8,773 nucleotides of DNA from Natrialbaceae archaeon (GTDB lineage: Archaea; Halobacteriota; Halobacteria; Halobacteriales; Natrialbaceae): NCBI GenBank assembly GCA_003552325.1, contig PUKM01000138.1, forward strand, positions 1 through 8,773, read 5' to 3'. The position numbers and the translations under genes were made by a program. The notes below the pieces were generated by a model, which saw nothing but the letters and a program-made list of their open reading frames with translations, was not told where the DNA came from and made no database searches. Below are positions 6,253 to 8,773 of the stretch, piece by piece; within the stretch, counting starts at the first letter, position 1, and each line of letters starts with the position of its first letter.

Positions 6253-8103
6253 ATGGTATCGCGTCGGGACCGGCCACTCACTCCTCGGCAGTATCGACAG
6301 GTCCTGGACGCCGCCGACACGTACCGGGAGGCCCTGATCGTCCGCCTCTGTGGGGAAACCGGGATCCGACCGGCGGAACTCGCTGCGGTGACTCCCGGGG
6401 CAGTTCGGACCCTCGTCCACCACCCACCCAGATACGGCCTCGCTGTTCCGGATCCAACCGCCACGACGCCAGTGTCGGTGACAGACCGGGTGGCGTATCT
6501 GCCGACGGGCCTCGAGCGTTCGCTGCGACGGTACGCACAGAGCAATGGGGTCGGGGAGGCCGACCGACTCTTCCCCGTGACGCCCAGGCGGATTCAGATG
6601 GTCGTCGCCGAAGTGACGAGCCGTGCCGCCGACCGAGCGCGGGAACCGGCCCTCGAGAACGTCTCCTCGAGTGACCTCCGACAGTTTTTCGCGCGACGTG
6701 CACTGGCCGCCGACGTCAACCCCCGTGTGGTCAAAGCCGTCGGCGGCTGGCGCAGTTTCGAAGCGCTCGAGCCCTACTTGCCGGAACCGACGCCAGCCGA
6801 AATCGCCGGTGCATTCGAGTCGTTCGAACCCGGTGGTGGTGGCCTCGGTTCCCCCCTCGAAACCCCGGATGATACCCAGCCCGGCGACCGCACGGACAGG
6901 ATCGCTGACGGGCGATTCCACCCGAACGCCCAGTCACCCACGTCGGACTCGTCACGCCCTCCCGAGGAGCCCACCGCGGCGCTCACCAAGTCGATCCTCG
7001 AGGCGTCCAGTCACGACGAAATCGAGCGCAAGGCCTGTGAGAGGGTGGTGGACGGCCGTTCGGTCGCGGCAATGATCGAACGCACCGGCTCAGAGACGAC
7101 ACGGAAACCGGTGACTGCCGTCGACGAGTTCCTCGAGGACCGGGAGGGGGCACTCGAGGCCCTTTCGGTGGCGCTCGAGGAGCGTGCCGTCGATGGGGCC
7201 ACGGGTGAGCTGGAGTCACCGACAGACGGCGTCCAGGCCACGCCGTCGCCGACTGGCCCGACGGGAACTGTGGTGACTGTTCCGATCCAGTACAGCGATA
7301 CCGTTTATGGCACCCTGGCTACCCTCGTCCCCGAGGAACGCTCGGGCACCGACTTCCGGACCTGGATCGGTACCGTCGGCTGGCAACTGGGCCACGCCAT
7401 CGACGCGGTCAGACGACGCCGGCTCTTACACGCCGACAGCCGCCTCGAACTCGAGTTTACTTGCCGCGACGAGCGGGCCTTCCTCGCCGACGTGACCGGC
7501 CGACTCGGCTGTCGGATCACGCTCGATTCGCTGGTGTCACTCGACGACCGCACCCACCTCTCGTACATTCACCTCGAGGACGGCGATCCGGCGGACGTCT
7601 TCGAACGGGCGAGCGCGGACGATCGGGTTCGTGACTGCCGATTGATCGAGACTGCCGCCACCGGCAGCCGTCTCGAACTCCTTATCGGAGGGCAGTCTCC
7701 CGTGATCACGTTGCTCGAGTACGGGCTGACGGTCAGAGAGCTCGAGGCGCAGGATGGCCACATACGGATGACGGCCCAGGGGGCGAACGATATCGACGTT
7801 CGCACCGTTGTCGAGGGGTTGTGTGGGGCGTTCCCCGAGTCGGAACTCGTTGGCAAACGCTCGGTCGAACGACCCGTACAGACCGCCCAGTCGTTCCGCC
7901 AGGGGCTCGAGGCACGCCTGACTGACCGGCAGGAAGCAGCGCTCAGAGCGGCATACTTCGGTGGGTACTACGACTGGCCCCGGGAGAGCACTGCCGAGGA
8001 GGTCGCCGACGCGATGGGCATCTCCTCTCCAACCTTACACAACCACCTTCGGAAGGGGCAACAGGAACTGTTACGCACGTTTTTCGACGATCGAGCGGAG
8101 TGA
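6253..8103 (+). CDS. Bacterio-opsin-activator-type regulator with N-terminal tyrosine-recombinase-like domain (integrase-GAF-BAT-HTH_10)
   Basis: This 616-residue protein starts with ATG at 6253 and stops with TGA at 8101-8103. Residues 1-180 resemble the catalytic domain of tyrosine recombinases: Arg39 in GETGIRPAEL (box I), S140-D-L-R143 where HxxR is expected, then VGGW with Trp166 and, nine residues on, Tyr175. The box II His is Ser and there is no Lys before residue 161, so the catalytic lysine is missing; no N-terminal core-binding domain precedes it. Residues about 190-243 form a Pro/Ser/Asp-rich linker. Residues 244-390 look GAF-like (SSHDEIERKACERVV at the start, IQYSDTVYGTLATLV, then WQLGHAIDAVRRRRLL). 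Residues about 395-540 fit the BAT-associated domain, and 556-611 are a strong HTH_10 match (LTDRQEAALRAAY, GYYDWPRESTAEEVADAMGI). The protein is a likely transcription regulator. Its place between two acs genes suggests acetate-related targets. Recombinase activity is unlikely but not excluded. Confidence 0.87.
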   Translation: MVSRRDRPLTPRQYRQVLDAADTYREALIVRLCGETGIRPAELAAVTPGAVRTLVHHPPRYGLAVPDPTATTPVSVTDRVAYLPTGLERSLRRYAQSNGVGEADRLFPVTPRRIQMVVAEVTSRAADRAREPALENVSSSDLRQFFARRALAADVNPRVVKAVGGWRSFEALEPYLPEPTPAEIAGAFESFEPGGGGLGSPLETPDDTQPGDRTDRIADGRFHPNAQSPTSDSSRPPEEPTAALTKSILEASSHDEIERKACERVVDGRSVAAMIERTGSETTRKPVTAVDEFLEDREGALEALSVALEERAVDGATGELESPTDGVQATPSPTGPTGTVVTVPIQYSDTVYGTLATLVPEERSGTDFRTWIGTVGWQLGHAIDAVRRRRLLHADSRLELEFTCRDERAFLADVTGRLGCRITLDSLVSLDDRTHLSYIHLEDGDPADVFERASADDRVRDCRLIETAATGSRLELLIGGQSPVITLLEYGLTVRELEAQDGHIRMTAQGANDIDVRTVVEGLCGAFPESELVGKRSVERPVQTAQSFRQGLEARLTDRQEAALRAAYFGGYYDWPRESTAEEVADAMGISSPTLHNHLRKGQQELLRTFFDDRAE

Positions 8104-8186
8104 GTATCCGGCCGACCTAACTGTCTAGAGTCGTCGCCGATGTCCCTGTTCTCGGGCCCCCTCGAGTCACAGTCCTCTCAGAAGGA

Positions 8187-8221
8187 GTACGTTTTTTCTG
8201 GCTATTCCGTCAAAAAAGTAC
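8187..8221 (+). terminator. Probable T-tract terminator of the regulator gene
   Basis: GTACGTTTTTTC begins 84 bp after the regulator stop and is followed by AAAAAAGTAC and then a second T-run, CATTTTTC (8221-8228). Archaeal termination commonly uses oligo-T tracts in the non-template strand. The two halves also form an imperfect inverted repeat (one unpaired G). AGTAC-N-T5-6-C is repeated directly at 8186-8198 and 8217-8228. Confidence 0.45.
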
Positions 8222-8284
8222 ATTTTTCACACCTGGTTTGGCAGAACGAAACCGGTTCACCCCCCATGGTCGTTCAATAATTTG

Positions 8285-8331
8285 GTACACCTAGAGGTTG
8301 TCTTTACTATCAATATCATACATTGGTGTAC
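8285..8331. promoter_or_regulatory. Promoter of the second acs flanked by a 7-bp inverted repeat
   Basis: A TATA-like TTTACTAT lies at 8303-8310, centred about 31 bp before the ATG at 8338. Perfect inverted arms GTACACC (8285-8291) and GGTGTAC (8325-8331) sit on either side, and their midpoint (8308) falls on the TATA element. The right arm overlaps the expected transcription start. The arm centres are 40 bp apart, about four helical turns, so a protein binding both would face the same side of the DNA. The geometry suits a repressor or an autoregulated operator; that is inference. Confidence 0.5.
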
Positions 8332-8337
8332 TATAGC

Positions 8338-8773
8338 ATGACAGTGAACGAACCCGAACTCGAGGCGAGACTCGGAGACAGTGAGACGTACGACCCGCCA
8401 GCATCGTTCGTCGAGCAAGCGAACGTCAGCGATCCAGCTATTTACGAGGAGTTTGCCGAGAACTGGCCCGACTGCTGGGAACGGGCCGCCGACCTCCTCT
8501 CGTGGTTCGATGACTACGACACGGTCCTCGAGACGGATGATGCGCCACACTACCGGTGGTTCACCGGCGGGGAGTTGAACGCCTCGTACAACTGCCTCGA
8601 CCGTCACGTCGAGGAGGGGTCAAAGAATCGGGCGGCGATCAAATGGGAAGGGGAGTTGGGTGAAACACGGACCTACACCTACGGTGATTTGCTGTACGAA
8701 GTCGAGGCGTTCGCCGCGGGACTGCGAGAGCTTGGCGTCGGAGAAGACGACGTGGTCACGCTCTATCTGCCGA
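8338..8773 (+). CDS. acs: Second AMP-forming acetyl-CoA synthetase, N-terminal part (3' end outside window)
   Basis: The open frame from ATG 8338 to the window edge encodes 145 residues (begins MTVNEPELEARLGD). Over the aligned block from NWP to YLP, 71 of 104 residues match the upstream acs by hand count, including WFxGGxLNAxYNCLDRH, KNRAAI, RTYTY and the GEDDVV-type segment. It is therefore a paralogous acetyl-CoA or short acyl-CoA synthetase. Only the N-terminal acetyl-CoA synthetase segment and the start of the AMP-binding domain are seen, so the ATP and acetate sites cannot be checked. The two proteins differ most before residue 40. This gene has its own promoter 234 bp downstream of the regulator gene, and with it and the first acs forms an acs-regulator-acs arrangement. 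Confidence 0.88.
   Translation, partial: MTVNEPELEARLGDSETYDPPASFVEQANVSDPAIYEEFAENWPDCWERAADLLSWFDDYDTVLETDDAPHYRWFTGGELNASYNCLDRHVEEGSKNRAAIKWEGELGETRTYTYGDLLYEVEAFAAGLRELGVGEDDVVTLYLP

Larger units (their letters stand above)
8104..8337 (+). promoter_or_regulatory. Intergenic region between the regulator and the second acs: T-tracts, dyads and promoter
   Basis: This 234-bp stretch holds no credible gene. T-tracts at 8192-8197 and 8223-8227 follow the regulator stop and may terminate it. The 8187-8221 portion is dyad-like: GTAC-G-TTTTTT (8187-8197) against AAAAAAGTAC (8212-8221). The downstream half contains a hairpin-capable CTGGTTT/AAACCGG pair (8233-8239 and 8249-8255, one G-T pair) and the promoter of the second acs. 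The unusual AT-richness and density of short repeats compared with the other gaps suggest a regulated promoter. Confidence 0.5.

Noticed and set aside
5709..6545. 278-residue open frame on - spanning the end of acs and the start of the regulator gene
   Set aside because: Crosses two well-supported genes and the intergenic promoter; Ser/Arg-rich with no domain or promoter of its own.
6253..6790. Active integrase gene marking an integrated element or att site
   Set aside because: The catalytic Lys and box II His are missing, the domain is fused in frame to a regulator, no tRNA or att-like direct repeats are nearby, and the neighbours are core metabolic genes.
8231..8260. Match to the known bop-gene upstream activating sequence recognised by Bat
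   Set aside because: ACC followed by TTTGG is present at 8231-8241, but the spacing is shorter than I recall for the bop element, so I do not claim a Bat site.

Overview
The window looks like haloarchaeal chromosome (class Halobacteria, probably a Natrialbales-type genome). It is GC-rich, its proteins are rich in Asp and Glu, and it encodes a bacterio-opsin-activator (BAT/HTH_10) regulator, a family typical of haloarchaea. Several start codons lie about 28 bp downstream of a TATA-like element with no Shine-Dalgarno, as expected for leaderless haloarchaeal mRNAs. The palindrome CTCGAG is strongly over-represented (about 46 copies by hand). The taxonomic placement is inference.

Left part (1-4024). 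The 3' end of an S9-type serine peptidase or acyl hydrolase gene (1-525, +) converges on a minus-strand group. Read in its direction of transcription, that group is a complete 683-residue S9 peptidase (4024 to 1973), azlC (1862 to 1071) and azlD (1078 to 728, overlapping azlC by 8 bp). AzlCD is a branched-chain amino acid exporter family, so the region may couple peptide breakdown to amino acid export. The intergenic gap 526-727 carries a perfect 15-bp inverted repeat that touches the azlD stop codon.

Middle (4025-6117). A compact 125-bp divergent promoter region separates the S9 peptidase from a complete AMP-forming acetyl-CoA synthetase (655 aa, start at 4150).

Right part (6118-8773). A 616-residue regulator gene (6253-8103, +) lies between this acs and a second, paralogous acs that runs off the right edge (from 8338, +). 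The regulator is the most unusual object in the window. Its N-terminus is a tyrosine-recombinase (phage integrase) catalytic-type domain lacking the catalytic lysine and with Ser in place of the box II His. This is followed by an acidic linker, a GAF-like domain, a BAT-associated domain and a C-terminal HTH_10 DNA-binding domain. Its position between two acs paralogues, together with repeat motifs shared by its own promoter and the second acs promoter, suggests it regulates acetate activation and perhaps its own gene. That role is inferred, not shown. No RNA genes, insertion sequences or CRISPR arrays were seen.
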